Below the pieces are notes generated by a model. That model saw only the letters and a program-made list of their open reading frames with translations. It ran no database searches and was not told the DNA's origin. The position numbers and the translations under genes were made by a program. Shown piece by piece: positions 22,401-33,500 of a stretch of 64,000 nucleotides of DNA (positions are counted from its first letter, which is position 1; each line of letters starts with the position of its first letter). Source of the stretch: Casuarius casuarius (Eukaryota; Chordata; Aves; Casuariiformes; Casuariidae); assembly GCA_003342895.1 (NCBI GenBank), contig PTFA01000280.1, forward strand, positions 564,331 through 628,330. Direction: 5' to 3'.

Positions 22401-24815
22401 TTAACACCCAAATTCCCCAAATGAGGTTACCAAGCTTCAGCTTTTAGTTTCTGCTTCTTGTTTTCTCAGTGTAGTTCAGAAGTTGGCAAGTAAGAAAGAC
22501 CAACAACTTAAATGGACATAAGTACATACTGTAATAAAGATGCCTCCCAATCATGTCTTTGATAAGCTAAGTTGGCCAAAGTCCAGGGCTGGGGAAAAAC
22601 ATTTCACACAGACTACAAAATTATTCATATGTACCTGTTCCGTTCAATCCCCCTGCCCCAATTCTACTATAAGGTTCTTAAACTAGAATTATATTAGTAT
22701 TCCAAAATTAATCTCAATAAATAAAGCCACGCTCCTGTATGCCCTGCACTTACAACCTCAATGACGCAAAGACACAAATGCATTCACTTCTATTATCATA
22801 GCAAATTCTACTAATAATTCATATTAAATTGATTATTATAACTCTCAAATCTTTTCATTCACCACCTTCCATTGGCATGATCTTACACCTTTTTTGCTCC
22901 TCAGAATTAACTCACCTGTTTGACTGGATAAACTTTACCAGAATATAGATCTTCTGTATGACTGCTGTGTTACCTTACAGCATTTGTAAGTTTTAGTAGC
23001 TTTGCTTTCAAACAAGAAGCTATTCAACATTTTTATTAATGGTTTGCTGGTGGAATTTAATAGTAATCCCTACAGAACTCTATTAGAAACACCATTATTT
23101 GATGACTGCTCATTAACAGTAAAATCCTGTCAGTTGGCCAAGCAAGCACTTTATTCATGGTATGGTGAAAACTTCTGTAAATAAATACATCCTTGAGTCA
23201 AATGCCTTGCAGAAAAGTATTACATTGATGTTTATCAATCAAGCATGTAATTTCTTAGAGGAGCAAAATCACCACCTTATCAGAGGAGCACGTGGCTTCA
23301 AAAAAAGAGGGTCAAAAGTAGAATTAAAGCCATTCTCATTAATTACATAAATATTTGTTCTCACATCAGTTTTTCCATTAAGGGCCACTGTGAGGCTAAC
23401 TGACTTGTAGAATACTAGGGAAACTATAATGTCTGTGACAGAGTATATACGAGTCACTAAAACACAAGCAAGCTAGAGACCTCCTCAATTAATGCTTTGA
23501 GGATTACATACAGCCAGTGATACAGAATTATCTGTCATCACCCCTACTTATAAGAGACCTATTCAGTCGTCTTTGCACAACAAAATCCATCTCCTTTCAC
23601 CAGATGTGTAAGGAAAATAGGTAATGAGTATAATTGTCTTTACCATACCTCAGCTATTAGTACATCTACACTAGACTTACACAACTGTTACAATTTTTCC
23701 TTTCCTTACGCTTATTCTCTTCTTTGCTATTGCCCTAACNGGTCTTTCCCTGATGTCTTTAGCTTTCCTAATGTTTATTAAAAAATAAAAATTTGATGAT
23801 ACTTTATTTATTTTGATTCTTATTGCTCCCTCTTTGATTAAACATTGTGATTTCAATCACCACCAACACATTTATGAATGAACCATGATATGATTTGAGC
23901 TGAAAAAATACATCCTCACTGCAAGTCATAACCCTTCAGCCATCTAGCAAACTGTCCAGCCTGCAACTTCCATTCACGTTTTCCTGCCAGAAAAGCCCTC
24001 CTCCTCCTGTTTAGTTCCATTCACTTCTCCTCAGATTCAAACAACAGCTCCTTCAAATAACATACGCGCTGGGAACAAGACCGTCCTTTGTTTGCCAACA
24101 GGCACACAGGAGACCCAGAGAAATACTAATTTTACTAATTCAGTTGTTAATTCACCTTTAAACTGAAATTTAGGTACAAACAAAAACACGATAGAGTGGG
24201 GGGAAGAAAAAACAGAGACCAGCCCCTTCTGCTTAAAAAAAANAATAATAAAAAAAATAAAAAACGGGTCTTCGAGGCGAACCACGCTTTCGGACATGCC
24301 TCCCAGGGAGCAGCCTCCCCGTAGCGAGCCAAACCTTTCCCCCAGGTACCGACAAGGGCTCCCGCACCGCTCTGCCCTGCTCCTTTGCCTCGACGGTGCG
24401 CGGCCGCCCGCGCACGGCAAAGTTACGCAACCCCCAGCGACCGGTAACTCCCCAGGCGGCCAGCGCCCCCCCCGCAAGGGGCCCGCCCCGCCGCGGGGGG
24501 GCGCCGCGCACCTGTTGGCCCCCGCGGAGCCGCCGCCGCCGCTGCCTCCCCCCCGCGGAGGGCGCTGGGGCCCCGGCGCGCAGGGCAACGCCTCCCTCGC
24601 TCCCCCCCGCGGAGGCTCGGCTCGGCTCGGCTCGGCTCGGCACCCCCCCCGCGCCGCCCGCTGAGCGCGGCTCGGCACCCCCCGCGCAGCGCCGCGCGCG
24701 GCCCGCACCTCATGAGGTCGCGGTAGTCGAGGAAGCTGAGGATGAGCAGCAGCGGGTCGGTGGGCAGCAGCTCCAGGCTCAGCGCCGGCGGCTCCATGTC
24801 CAGGGACGCCGCCAT
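7334..24815 (-). CDS. FBXO3: F-box only protein 3 (FBXO3), eleven coding exons
   Basis: Substrate receptor of an SCF ubiquitin ligase (SKP1-CUL1-RBX1). Coding exons on the minus strand: 24815-24709, 21224-21135, 18856-18693, 17830-17716, 15258-15054, 13815-13770, 11453-11369, 10513-10391, 9931-9816, 9419-9229, 7459-7334. They total 1368 nt (455 residues plus stop); all introns are GT/AG and phases agree throughout. The F-box lies at about residues 14-56 (LPTDPLLLILSFLDYRDL, then SSHDPLW). A SUKH/Smi1-Knr4-like region follows (about 115-225, including GSMALSNHYRSEDLL), then an ApaG-type domain (about 275-405, including GPGVVGEFPIISPG and GYYTFH), and an acidic tail. The human protein is about 471 residues; the difference is mainly a shorter acidic tail. 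In mammals FBXO3 targets include FBXL2. The start at 24815 was chosen because it opens with MAA and gives the expected spacing to the F-box; a second ATG follows at 24797. Confidence 0.95.
7460..9228 (-). other. FBXO3 intron 10
   Basis: A 1.77-kb intron, AT-rich. No additional exon or repeat was recognised. Open frames at 8320-8696 on both strands mirror each other and have no family features. Confidence 0.7.
9229..9419 (-). CDS. FBXO3: FBXO3 coding exon 10
   Basis: Encodes EFPIISPGRVYEYTSCTTFS, then TTSGYMEGYYTFH, IPRFHMVCPTF and STARM, the end of the ApaG domain. It has an AACAG acceptor and a GTAAGT donor, ending in phase 0. Confidence 0.95.
9816..9931 (-). CDS. FBXO3: FBXO3 coding exon 9
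   Basis: Encodes IEMSKDALPEKACQLDSRYW, RITNAKGDVEEVQGPGVV. The acceptor is TTCTAG and the donor GTAGGT. It is the centre of the ApaG domain. Confidence 0.95.
10391..10513 (-). CDS. FBXO3: FBXO3 coding exon 8
   Basis: Encodes ECVATTGDITVSVSTSFLPE and then HPPHYFFTYRI, the first strands of the ApaG-type beta domain. It has a TTGTAG acceptor and a GTAAGA donor. Confidence 0.93.
11369..11453 (-). CDS. FBXO3: FBXO3 coding exon 7
   Basis: Encodes GTSYLEWFTSYVNKVV and then GGYPIIRDQIFR. The acceptor is CATCTAG and the donor GTATTG. It leads into the ApaG domain. Confidence 0.93.
11454..13769 (-). other. FBXO3 intron 6
   Basis: A 2.3-kb AT-rich intron with no exon-like or repeat feature beyond a short A/C-rich stretch at about 12220-12260. 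Confidence 0.6.
13770..13815 (-). CDS. FBXO3: FBXO3 coding exon 6 (46-nt exon)
   Basis: Small exon encoding DQMARNPSAIDMFIT plus one base. It has a TTTTAG acceptor and a GTAATA donor. It is needed to keep frame between exons 5 and 7. Confidence 0.92.
13816..15053 (-). other. FBXO3 intron 5
   Basis: A 1.24-kb intron. It has a short CA run near 14432-14442, and nothing coding was seen. Confidence 0.6.
15054..15258 (-). CDS. FBXO3: FBXO3 coding exon 5
   Basis: Encodes GSMALSNHYRSEDLLDIDTA, then GGFQQRLGLKQCLPL, CIHTGLSQYM and FYQCP, the rest of the SUKH-like region. It ends in phase 0 at CCA before a GTAAGA donor. Confidence 0.95.
15259..17715 (-). other. FBXO3 intron 4
   Basis: A 2.46-kb intron. 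The part at 15700-16560 is less AT-rich and carries overlapping open frames (15867-16371, 16329-16571). I cannot link them to a family and take them as non-coding. Confidence 0.6.
17716..17830 (-). CDS. FBXO3: FBXO3 coding exon 4
   Basis: Encodes EEDLDAVEAQIGCKLPDDYR and then IHNGQKLVVPG, the start of the Smi1/Knr4 (SUKH)-type fold. It is bounded by a CACAG acceptor and a GTAAGG donor. Confidence 0.93.
17831..21134 (-). other. FBXO3 introns 3 and 2
   Basis: Introns at 17831-18692 and 18857-21134 around exon 3. No extra exon was recognised. A C-run followed by an A-run is at about 20801-20820. Confidence 0.6.
18693..18856 (-). CDS. FBXO3: FBXO3 coding exon 3
   Basis: Encodes roughly residues 66-120, with the motifs TYSDLGRYI and KKAWDDLEKYL and then RCPRM. 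The acceptor is CCTAG and the donor GTATGG. It is the more variable linker between the F-box and the SUKH-like region. Confidence 0.9.
21135..21224 (-). CDS. FBXO3: FBXO3 coding exon 2
   Basis: Starts after an acceptor TTATAG and ends at a GTAAGT donor. It encodes the second half of the F-box, CCYLSRRLNQLSSHDPLW and then the KRHCKKYWLIS segment. It completes the split Ser36 codon from exon 1. Confidence 0.93.
21225..24708 (-). other. FBXO3 intron 1
   Basis: A 3.5-kb intron, the longest in the gene. Its upstream end is inside the CpG island and contains the CTCGG microsatellite; the rest is AT-rich and featureless to me. Confidence 0.6.
24614..24640. repeat. Short CTCGG microsatellite
   Basis: About five uninterrupted copies of the 5-bp unit CTCGG at the start of FBXO3 intron 1, within the CpG island. 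Confidence 0.85.
24709..24815 (-). CDS. FBXO3: FBXO3 coding exon 1 (F-box start)
   Basis: Encodes residues 1-35, from MAASLDMEPP to the F-box core LILSFLDYRDLM, and ends with two bases of a split codon before the donor GTGCGG. The exon lies inside the promoter CpG island. Confidence 0.93.
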
Positions 24816-24899
24816 CTTGAGAGACGTCCTGCGGCGCCCCTCCCGCGGCCGCCGCCCGCCACCCGGCCCGGCCCCGGGCTCTGCCCGCGCGGGGCCCCG

Positions 24900-25115
24900 G
24901 GCCCGGCGGGGACGGGACTCCCGGCCAGAGCCCCCCCAGGACCCCCGGCCCCAGCGGGGATGGGTCCCGGGCTCCGGGGGACGGGACCCCCCCTCAGTCC
25001 CGGGGCCCCGCGGCTCCTGGGCCCCCTGGCCCCGGTGGGGACGGGACCCCCAGCCCCGGGGACTCTGCCCCAGTGGGGACGGGGCCCCCCAGCCCAGGGA
25101 CCCCCGTGCGCAGGA
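24900..25115. repeat. Degenerate GC-rich minisatellite upstream of FBXO3
   Basis: Imperfect copies of a unit containing GTGGGGACGGGACCCCC recur several times between about 24905 and 25095, separated by spacers of variable length made of CCCCGG and CCCCAG words. It lies 85-300 bp upstream of the FBXO3 start codon. Confidence 0.6.
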
Positions 25116-28100
25116 CCCCCGGCCCCACCAGGNCGCCTGCCGGCCGTGCTGAGGGCGGGCGGGCAGCGCCATGTCTCCCGGCGCGGCCGCTCCCGAGCGG
25201 GCGAGATTTGCCCCCCGCAGGGCGCTGAGGCAAGGGCGAAGGTGTGCGGCGCCCGCGGGTGCCGAAAGGTCAAGGCCCCGGCGGGGAAAGGGAGCCCCGC
25301 TCTGGCGGCCTTGGGGACTGGAGCCAAGCACCACCTCAGAACAGACACAGCATAAACTGATTTTCCTCCGTGTTTGTGCTACACGGGTATTTCAGTGATT
25401 CCCGCTCAAAGTGGTGCGGCCGAGGGGAGCGTTGAGTCACTTAGGCCTGAGGAAAGTCAGGCAGTATTTCGTGCCTGACCGCAGGCGCTCAGCGCTGCCT
25501 GGCCCCCCCAGTCCCGCGGGGCTTCGGTGGCGNTCCGCCGGGGCGCAGGTCCCCGCAGCCCTGTCTGCCCGCGAGCCCGCGCAGATGCCCCTCACCCTGA
25601 GGCGCGTCTCGGCTGGCACCTCGCTCTTGCAGTTGGGCGACTGGATGGAGCCTGTCTCGTCAGCATTTCGCATAGGCAGAAGTTACAGATAGACGGAGAT
25701 TTACACGTGTATATGAAGCTATGCTTTTCTTTTTAAAAGACATTGGGAGATCCAGCTTCTTAGTTAACTTTTCTAAAAAAAGAAAATCATTTATTTTCAG
25801 CTGGACTGCTTGGACCACTGAATCTTCACATGAGTACATGCTGGCAGGATCAGACCATGGACATCTGTGGGAGGTGAGGGTACTAACTGCTTGCAGTTGC
25901 TTTGTAGTATTTTTCGTCTGTTTAGCAAAGTCAGAAGAATTAATGTTAGAATAGCACTGACAAGACAAGTATGAGCATTATTGTCTTTCAACCCGTCTTT
26001 ACAGGCTGATCATAATGGATGATTAGAATCCACGGGGACTGAAATTAGAAGGGCAATGGTACACACGAGTGGGAAAATGAACTTACTGAGATATATACAA
26101 TTAAAACAAAAAATGTATCTTAAAGCTATAGACAAATATCAGAACTTTTAAAAGTCTCTTCCACATTTTATTGAAATATATTTTCAGAGAAGGTATGTTT
26201 TCATTCATTTCAGAAAACATCTTTTCAAGAACACTATGCCTAGAACTGAATAAAAAGTAGCACAAGAGAAGCCCCACGATACCAATTTCCCCTGAACCTG
26301 AGTTACTTCCCCCTAAGCTTACAATGGCACTTCTGGATTCTGAGTCCTGGCTTTTTCATAGGAGCCTGGAAACTTTTGCAAGTTCGCATGNTCGCAGGTC
26401 CATGTGAGGATGCTTGGTGTCTCAGGCACGGCTGTGTCACCAAGTATTGTCAGTCCGGGAACCCAGGCCCTTGGCTGTGTCCTCTGTCAACTCCCTGAGC
26501 CGCGTACCACCCAACCATGAGTTTCTGGCCTTGGCTGCTCCACAAAAATCTTGAGTTGAGTGAAAAAGTTGGTCAAACCCAGGATGTTTCAGATGAAACA
26601 TTTCAAACTCAGCAAGCAAAGTCTGTTTGCTTAGCAAACTATGTTTCTAGTTGGTCCTAAATGTAACTATTAGATAATATAGCCACAAAAATAATACATT
26701 TATAAAGCTGTAGTCCTGTAAAACTAAGATTCCCAAAGCATTTCACAAATGGTGCATTAAGCTTCACAGGCATTCTATGAAGTACATAAATATTAAATAG
26801 ATTGTATTTTTTATGGAAAAAATCAGACAATATGTGACAACCACAGAAAAACTAGAAACTACCTCTTTTATGTCTCTCTCGCAGTGTTGGACATTTAAAT
26901 GTGTTAAATGTTGAAAGATAAATGTGCTTATTTGAAAAATGAAAGAAGGAACTGTTTCTACTGCATGACTTTACACTAATAATCCTTTTTTTTTTTCTTC
27001 TCTTTTTCAGATACTGGTAGGATGTTATTGAGACAGCGTGGACTTTCCCTGCAACATCACTCAAGTAAGAACTGAAAAGGTACAAGCTAGTAGTTGTATG
27101 ACTGCATTTTTGGTAGCTATTTGGGAGGTTTTTGTCCTTTATAATTTGTATAACTACAAATTTCCCTATAGAGAAGAAAATGGAATAGTAGAAGCATATT
27201 TTAAATGTTACTAAAATGTTATTACTTGTATTTGTCTTTGTTCTTTTTCATTCTGTGGTCCAGCATAAAGTCTTATCAGTGCAGAGCTAAGAGAAGACAC
27301 ATAATGCTTCATTTTTGTCAGATTTTGCCAAAAGATAGATCCAAGGCCTGTTGAGTATTGCTTCTGGTACTCCAAGACTTGTGTAGTTCTAAGGCTTGTG
27401 CTGTTGNCAATTGTTGCATTTTTTTGCAAATAATGAAAATCTTTGGCTTAATTTTCTAATATTGTCTTGAGAGGAAAGAGCTTTTCTCCTCCGCAACTCT
27501 GTCTAATTTCATTTTAAAAACCTGCCTGAACTCTGTCGCATTTTTGAAGGGCTGAATGTGTTATACTGTACTCTTATTGTGCTCCATTTAATTTGCTGTA
27601 GTTCCGTGTAAGTGAACCTGACTTGACTTCCATGTAATTCATGTATATTTTGGGGAGAATTTAATCCCTCTAGCAACCAAGTTAGATATTTCACAAAACT
27701 GGACAAAGTACTCTGTTTTTCTTTCTTTCTCAAATTCCTTCTTCACCTTTTTTTCTCATTCACTGTTTGCTCCCATTTTAGTGTTTAAAACCCTCTGTTA
27801 TTAATATAAGGTCTTGTCATGGTCTGAATTTTCCTTCACATTCTGAGTGACAGCACACAGCATATCTTTTGCCTGTCAGACCAGTATAAAACATCATACA
27901 GGTTGAAAAATTAGAAAACCAAGAGGAGAGGGAGACAGATGAGAAAGCATTCATATGTCATATGCTTACTGTATATGTTATCCCTTATGCATAACAGAAA
28001 GCATGTATCATCTTGAACAATTAAAACATTTCTGGAATTTTCAAAACAGAAATTAAAACAATTCAGTGAGTAAAAAGGAAGCCAAATAATCAAGAGTTGC

Positions 28101-28383
28101 TAACTAAGTAGCAACTGCAACAGAAGCAAATACAGAAAATTAGAAAGGTATCTTAATGATTTAGCTAAGGAAGCTGAAAATGCATAACAATTTACCGAGT
28201 TATCAAATTTGATAATCACATATTGCAGTGATCACCTACCATTGAAAAAAAGGAGAATTTTCTAACATCATCTTTCCAAAAATTCATAGTTGCTTTAAAT
28301 TTTGGATTGCACCTACAGAAAATGGCCTATGGGCATAAAAGCCTCCAATCTTAACAGTGCTACAGAATCATTTGCAGTGGAAG

Positions 28384-28450
28384 AATTTATTAAGGCAATT
28401 AGGGGATTAAAGAATGGGGAATCATCAGATGCAGGCAAAGTATGGGCCAA
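28384..28450 (+). pseudogene. Possible LINE reverse-transcriptase relic
   Basis: One frame reads FIKAIRGLKNGESSDAGK. It resembles the segment before the conserved PDG-like motif of non-LTR reverse transcriptases (pattern AI..LKNGKSPGPDG), with the key Gly-Pro-Asp lost. A stop codon follows shortly. It is too short to classify and could be chance. Confidence 0.25.
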
Positions 28451-30513
28451 GCTATGAGATAAGGTCAGAAAAATATCTGAATAATTTCTCAAGATCTGCA
28501 GCAGTACATGGAAAGATGAGAAAGCAGGAAAAGTACTTTCCCACGAAACTGCTGGTTTGGCAGATAATATTGGTGACAGTAACTGGTGGGTGCATATATT
28601 TGAGCTTGACGTGTTTGCAAGGAAAGTCACTACAGTTTTGTAAGTTAACTGCTGGTCATTTGAACTGTGGTAATTACATACACATTCTTACCTAATGATG
28701 TTCCAGAATAAGCGTTTTAGCTTAAACTATCTTGAAAACAGGTTCACATTTAAATTCCCAGCATTGCTAACACCAAAATAAATGGACAAAGATAGCTCCA
28801 TACAGACAACTCTGAAGATTTCTCGATCTTTCTCTCTTTTCTAAGATGGACTGACAGTTAATGGACAGTCTTTCTAGCAGTCAGAGGTATGATTGCAGTA
28901 AGGGGAAAAGTTTCTAAGCCAGTTTTACTCTGTGGCCCAAGTAACAGTAAAGATGTAAATGGAGCAGCCTACAGTGCTGTAGGAGTTAGTCACACAGACT
29001 ATTTATCCATGCTGGTTAGACTGTGGGCAGCTCAAGAGTGCATCAATAAGCTGCCATTTTACTTTCCTAGTGCATATCCTAACAATTGTAAAGAAGACAT
29101 AGTAAAACAGAAGTGTCTATTCCTGAAGCTGAACATAGAAAAAAAAATAATTTTAACACTCACATTTTTAGCATTTAAATGTTTTACCCACAACAAGCTT
29201 TGCATTCTCCATCAAATAACTAACAGCGGCACAAACTATGGAAACGAGTACATTTTTCCAGCTCAGTCTAGACAAAAAGGTTCTTCATTTCAATAATGTA
29301 TCATAGTTTTTCTTCCATTATCACCAGTTGTAGAGTCTAAATGGCTAAACACATCAGAGGTATTCCTCAGGCTAAAAATTTCTCAGATTACTTTGTGCAT
29401 GTCATATTTAATCTTTGAAAGATTATGAGGATTCTAGCATATTTCATTTATTTTTACTTATTGAAAATCTAATGAAATGATATGCTAGGGATCTTTACCA
29501 CAGGGTGCCGAGTGTCTCTTGAAATTTACCTAGTGTGCTAAGATTTTTATCAGGGAATAGCCAACATTTCACAAGATCAGTTTCTTAATGCTCTAAATGG
29601 AGAATAATAAATGGACAGAACTGATACTTTGTGGGGAGTTGACAGCTCAGGGAGTCAGTAGTAAGAAAGATTGTGAGGTTCGCTGATGCAGGATTGCTGG
29701 CATGAATACAGAGCACTTTGTTGTTTTGTAGCATGACTTTTGTTGGATTTCGTGATAGGGTTTTGGATATGATTTTATGAGATTCTGACTAGGAGTAAAG
29801 CTGGCTGAAGAAATTCCACTCTTAGCTTCTCGTTCCTAATCTGAGCCACAGTCTACCACCTTCCTGTTTCTTCTAGCATACCTGTTTGTAGGGCCCTGCT
29901 GTAAATTGGATTATTAATGTAGTCCATAGTGAAAGTGGGTTGGGGAGGGTCATTTCAATCATCCAATTTAGAGTACAGACCCAAGCACCCTTGAACAGGC
30001 ACAACGGAGGGATCAATGAATTGCAATATAGGAGTTTCATGCTCCATCGTATCTGTTGTATGGATAATCAGAAACTCAGCTCTTAACTGAGACCATTTTA
30101 TGCACACTACAACACAGAATTTCTTTTAATCTTTATAACTATAAATCATTATTTAACATTTACAGTAATTTGATCTTAATCTGTATACGTTTGGCTGAGT
30201 TTGATAAGCTCTGCTCCTTATCTCTGTATCCAAATGGCAGAAATGGCAGAAGACAATAAGAAACCACAGGATGTAGGTGGATATAATGTCATTAACATAG
30301 TACCCAGCCTCTGCAATGCTTATGACGTGACAGAGCACTGGGTATGCCAAAACATGGGGTTTTGCAACAAGGCTTACACTGAGTACATTCTGTGCAAGTG
30401 GGACTCATTTACTATACTGCCTCTTACCGCTTGCCACGTAGGAGAAATTTTTATTATTATCATCTATTTTTATATATGTTGGTTTTGTTCTTTGCCATGC
30501 AAAGATGCAATCA

Positions 30514-30597
30514 GGTCAAGGCTTCGTAGGAACACCTAGACAATGGCCTTTGCTTGGTCAAGGCTTCGTAGGAACACCTAGACAATGGCCTTTGCTT
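30514..30597. repeat. 42-bp perfect tandem duplication
   Basis: A 42-bp unit starting GGTCAAGGCTTCGTAGG is present twice in direct tandem (30514-30555, 30556-30597) with no difference. This indicates a recent duplication or possibly an assembly artefact. Confidence 0.95.
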
Positions 30598-33500
30598 GGA
30601 AAGCTGATAATCTAAAATTAGCCATGACACAATGAGTGTGACAAATAGTATGGAGGGAATAAGGTAAGGAAAAATCAAAGTGGCAGCTGTATGATCATGC
30701 AGTGACTCCAGTGAGTCACATGAACATAAAGATGTTCAGTAGTCTTCTGAAAGGTAGAGAATTTACGTATGAACTGATAACCAAACCACTTTTTCAGGCT
30801 TCACAGAAGTGAATTTCAGATGAGATTTGAAAGATGACAGGGTGGTAACTAAAGGGATCAGAGCCAGAACTTCAGTGAAATGTGTACGTGAATAAACATA
30901 AATGAATAAAAGTATTACATATGTCAGACAATTTAGTAACAAATGGAATATCTGTCAGAATACTCTTTCAGGCTTCCCTCTGATAGAATGAAATAACTGT
31001 TAAAAAAAAAATCGCCTTCCTACTACTGCTGTGTAGACACAAACAACAATGACACCCATCTTGAATCTGTCTTACACTGTGGTAAATTAGCCCTTGACAG
31101 CTCTGAGGTCAAGTGAAGCCAAAGGTGGTCTACAGAACAACTTTGGTATCACCAAGAATTTAACCAATTAATTTTTTCCAGTGGTTAGAGAGAAACACTA
31201 GAAGCAGTTGTAGCTGGAGTCTACTCTCAGCTTTTTCTGTGCTTCTGGACTGTACAAGGTAGAAAAAGTACAGTAATCCAGGTGGATTCCTTAGTACAGA
31301 AGGTTGCAAGCTGATTTAGAGTGTCATATTCTCATGCCTCTGAGCTCTGCAGGTCCTGACACAGAAATGAGCTAGGGAAGGATCACTGTGGTAATAAAAC
31401 TCTATTCTGTCTATCTTGAATTGCCAGATGGCCCTATAGAGCTGCTCTTGAATACGTTGATGGCCTAAGACTGTCAGAAAGTCACCTCTGTTCCTTTCCT
31501 ATCTTGTGCTAAACAGCTCTGAGTCAAGGTGCTCTGTGACATCAGGCTTGTCTTTTTTTACTAGCAAATTTCTGTCTCTCAGATTCTTAACTCCGAAATG
31601 GTCTAAAATATTTATGTATGTTTGCAAAGTTATGAATACTACTTAGAGAATAATTTTAATAGACTGGGCATTTTTCTTCAGATGAAAGATTCCATGTTAA
31701 CATAATCAAACTTAATTTGATTAACTAATCAAACTTAATTGAGTCAAAAAGACAGTATTAAGCCTTGGGAATATTTATAATTTCATTATGCTTACAACCT
31801 TTTCACCATATGTGATGCATGATGCAAGATGACATGGTATAAGGAATGTGTGAAAGACTGTGCTGAAAGTAAGGACTGGAGGAATATTGTTTCATGATCT
31901 TGTAGAAAGTGTTAGGACCCTGGTTGTTTACACTGAACTTTGCATTTGCCTAAAAGTTCTGAAGGTCTTTCTTTACCCAAAGTCCATGGAGAATAGTAAG
32001 GCACCCTAGGGAAACTTGCGTTGTTATTGATTCTTTCCTGACCTAAAGAAACCAGCTGTATGAACCAGATAGCAGCTCACTTTGCAGTTCCACACATTCT
32101 TTCTTTGGATTATTAGCTGAGATGGTTAACAAGGCAGCCAGTTAGCCCTGGTTGCAGTGGTGGGGATTTTTGTGCTGTAAACACCTAAACACCTGTGCAC
32201 TAGGAACAAGGCTGAGCCCAGTGAACATTCATCAGATGTTGACAACAATAAATTATTGAAGTGTTGAGCTAGATTTGAAGAGGTAGCACAAAGATAAAAG
32301 ACTCCAGAGACCCTTCGCAATTCCCTTAGTCATCCATTCCCACTGAAAGCTTCTCTTTTGAAGTTTCCAGGAGGCCTCACATGACCTTTGGTCGTCCTTT
32401 TGGTAAAAACTCTTATCTGTCTAGTGCAGCCCCAGTCTCTTTTTTGCTGTTCTACTCAAAAACAGTTATTACGGGATAAACAAACTGTGTTTGCTGATGC
32501 ACATTCTCAGTTTCCTTATCAGCTGAACAACATGCTTCTCACGCATGTTGGGTCAAATTCACTCCTGGTCCAGCTCCAAGAATTCCAGGGGAGCTGCGCT
32601 ACAGCTCCCTCGGCGCTCACACCTCCTGAGTATGAAAAAGGCATAACCACTCTATGACAAACCATTGCTTTACAAGTGGGACTTAGAATTTCCCACTTTT
32701 GCAATGCGTCCTTAGATTGATGATTCCACATCTTGGATATTTTAATAAGCTACCAACATGATATGTAACACTATTTTATGTAGCTGTCAAGACATTGCAA
32801 GATACTGACAGACTGAAGGCTACATTTCTTATTGTAGAACTTCAGTTTTAATGTGATTGTCTCTTTAACATAAATATAAATAGGTAAATAGTCTGTATCT
32901 CAAAACCAGTTAGCAGGCAGTGTAAAATACATCAGTAAATTTATCTGATACGAGATGAAAGACACATATCTGAAGAGAAAAGAATAATCTCAGTAATCTC
33001 AGCCCAGAATCAGAGGCCTGGAAAACTCAGAAGGCTGGAGACTGAAGTTTAGGGCTCAGCTGACCATTGCCCAGGAGATTTCTGCTCAGACTGGTTGTTA
33101 AGAGTCAGCCAACATGGCTGAGAATCTACTCCATATACTAAGAAGAATCCAAACCTACTGCCATAGAAAGGCAAAATACATCTTGTTACTGATATCATAT
33201 GTCATTGAAGCTATATAGGCAGCAGGAGTCATCATACTGCATTTCACTACTATGAGTATCATCAGTCAGTTATGAATAAGCTCATCTAAACTCTCACCTG
33301 TTATATGTAGGTGCTTTTGCTTTGTCTCCTATATCTCAGATGCTCATTTGCTGACATGCTACACTTGTGCCTTCAGTGTCGTTTGGCTAATCCAGGCCTT
33401 TTCACCATTAGTAGCCTGGCACCCATTTGTGGTAGCTTTCACACAAGAGAAATGCTTTTACATTTTTGTCCTTTAGACAGAGGGCTGCAATGATTAACCA

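Larger units (their letters stand above)
24290..25640 (-). promoter_or_regulatory. CpG island with FBXO3 promoter
   Basis: About 1.35 kb of strongly GC- and CpG-rich DNA spanning the FBXO3 start codon, coding exon 1, the head of intron 1 and the upstream region. It is flanked by AT-rich DNA on both sides. No TATA box was seen upstream of the start codon, as is usual for broad housekeeping promoters. The long open frames on both strands (up to about 319 codons at 24396-25355) are GC-bias artefacts. Confidence 0.8.

Noticed and set aside
24396..25355. Long open frames on both strands (up to 319 codons) upstream of and across FBXO3 exon 1
   Set aside because: They follow from extreme GC content, overlap each other on opposite strands, and consist of Pro/Arg/Gly/Ala runs without domains.
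28889..29296. 135-codon plus-strand frame between FBXO3 and LMO2
   Set aside because: No family motif, no splice or promoter context, and a composition like the surrounding AT-rich DNA.
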